DNA of 64,000 nt from contig NZ_JABUXU010000009.1 of the NCBI RefSeq assembly GCF_014897675.1, forward strand, positions 124,001 to 188,000, written 5' to 3'. The stretch comes from Advenella sp. FME57 (GTDB lineage Bacteria; Pseudomonadota; Gammaproteobacteria; Burkholderiales; Burkholderiaceae_B). The notes under the pieces are model-generated. The model saw only the letters and a list, made by a program, of their open reading frames with translations, was not told the DNA's origin and made no database searches. The stretch's first letter is position 1; every line of letters starts with the position of its first letter. Shown here in pieces: positions 63,951-64,000 of this stretch. Made by a program: the position numbers and the translations under genes.

Positions 63951-64000
63951 ACACGCCGAACAATGCAATATCGAACTCCAATTTTCGCGGCATAAAATCC

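Overview
The window looks like ordinary chromosome from a betaproteobacterium of the order Burkholderiales, most likely family Alcaligenaceae (an Advenella/Bordetella/Achromobacter-type genome). This is inferred from three orphan Bug-family solute-binding proteins, a BPSS1780-type membrane protein, the leuC-leuD-leuB-asd-truA-trpF order, a trimeric-porin gene and moderate GC. Coding density is high and most genes are housekeeping or nutrient uptake. No phage, IS element, CRISPR array, plasmid origin or toxin-antitoxin pair was seen.

Layout. 1-2.8 kb: the 3' part of a histone-deacetylase-like amidohydrolase, then etfBA. 3.2-8 kb: a Bug-sulfatase-Bug cluster with a divergent LysR regulator. 8-10.8 kb: an M48 lipoprotein protease, then thrB with a coupled membrane protein. 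11-13.8 kb: a ClC chloride channel overlapping dusA. 13.9-17.9 kb: nrdA-nrdB-yfaE behind two NrdR boxes. 18.4-21.3 kb: a zinc alcohol dehydrogenase with a possible 14-codon leader peptide, a lipid kinase and a metallophosphoesterase. 21.5-28 kb: CBS protein, YihY, DUF2069, SelO, aroC and a glutathione S-transferase. 28-31 kb: fumarylacetoacetase and an omega-amino-acid aminotransferase. 31-41.5 kb: leuCDB, asd, a 71-residue membrane protein where fimV normally lies, truA, a complete TRAP transporter and trpF. 41.6-48.2 kb: an ABC-F ATPase, prmB and dapE-dapD-dapC. 48.6 kb: tRNA-Leu(UAG) followed by an AT-rich orphan exported protein. 50-58 kb: a Bug protein facing an enolase-superfamily enzyme, a small exported protein, a porin remnant, an intact porin, a secreted argininosuccinate-lyase-like protein and cysK. 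58-64 kb: MgtC/SapB, an EamA exporter, an MFS exporter divergent from an XRE-LysR regulator pair, and six tandem 14-bp repeats near the window end.

How the genes work together. Leucine (leuCDB), the aspartate-family pathways (asd, dapC/D/E, thrB), chorismate (aroC), one tryptophan step (trpF) and cysteine (cysK) give a strong amino-acid biosynthesis theme. The Bug, TRAP and porin genes give an organic-acid uptake theme. The nrd operon carries the clearest regulatory signal: a -35/-10 pair whose -10 lies inside the first of two NrdR boxes centred 31 bp apart.

Nothing here is a clear-cut new system. The best leads are the regulated Bug-sulfatase-Bug cluster, the secreted lyase, the ATTGCATATG motif shared by the TRAP upstream region and the terminal tandem repeat, the 28-bp perfect palindrome in the leuC leader, the fimV-position mini-protein, and the porin remnant beside the intact porin.
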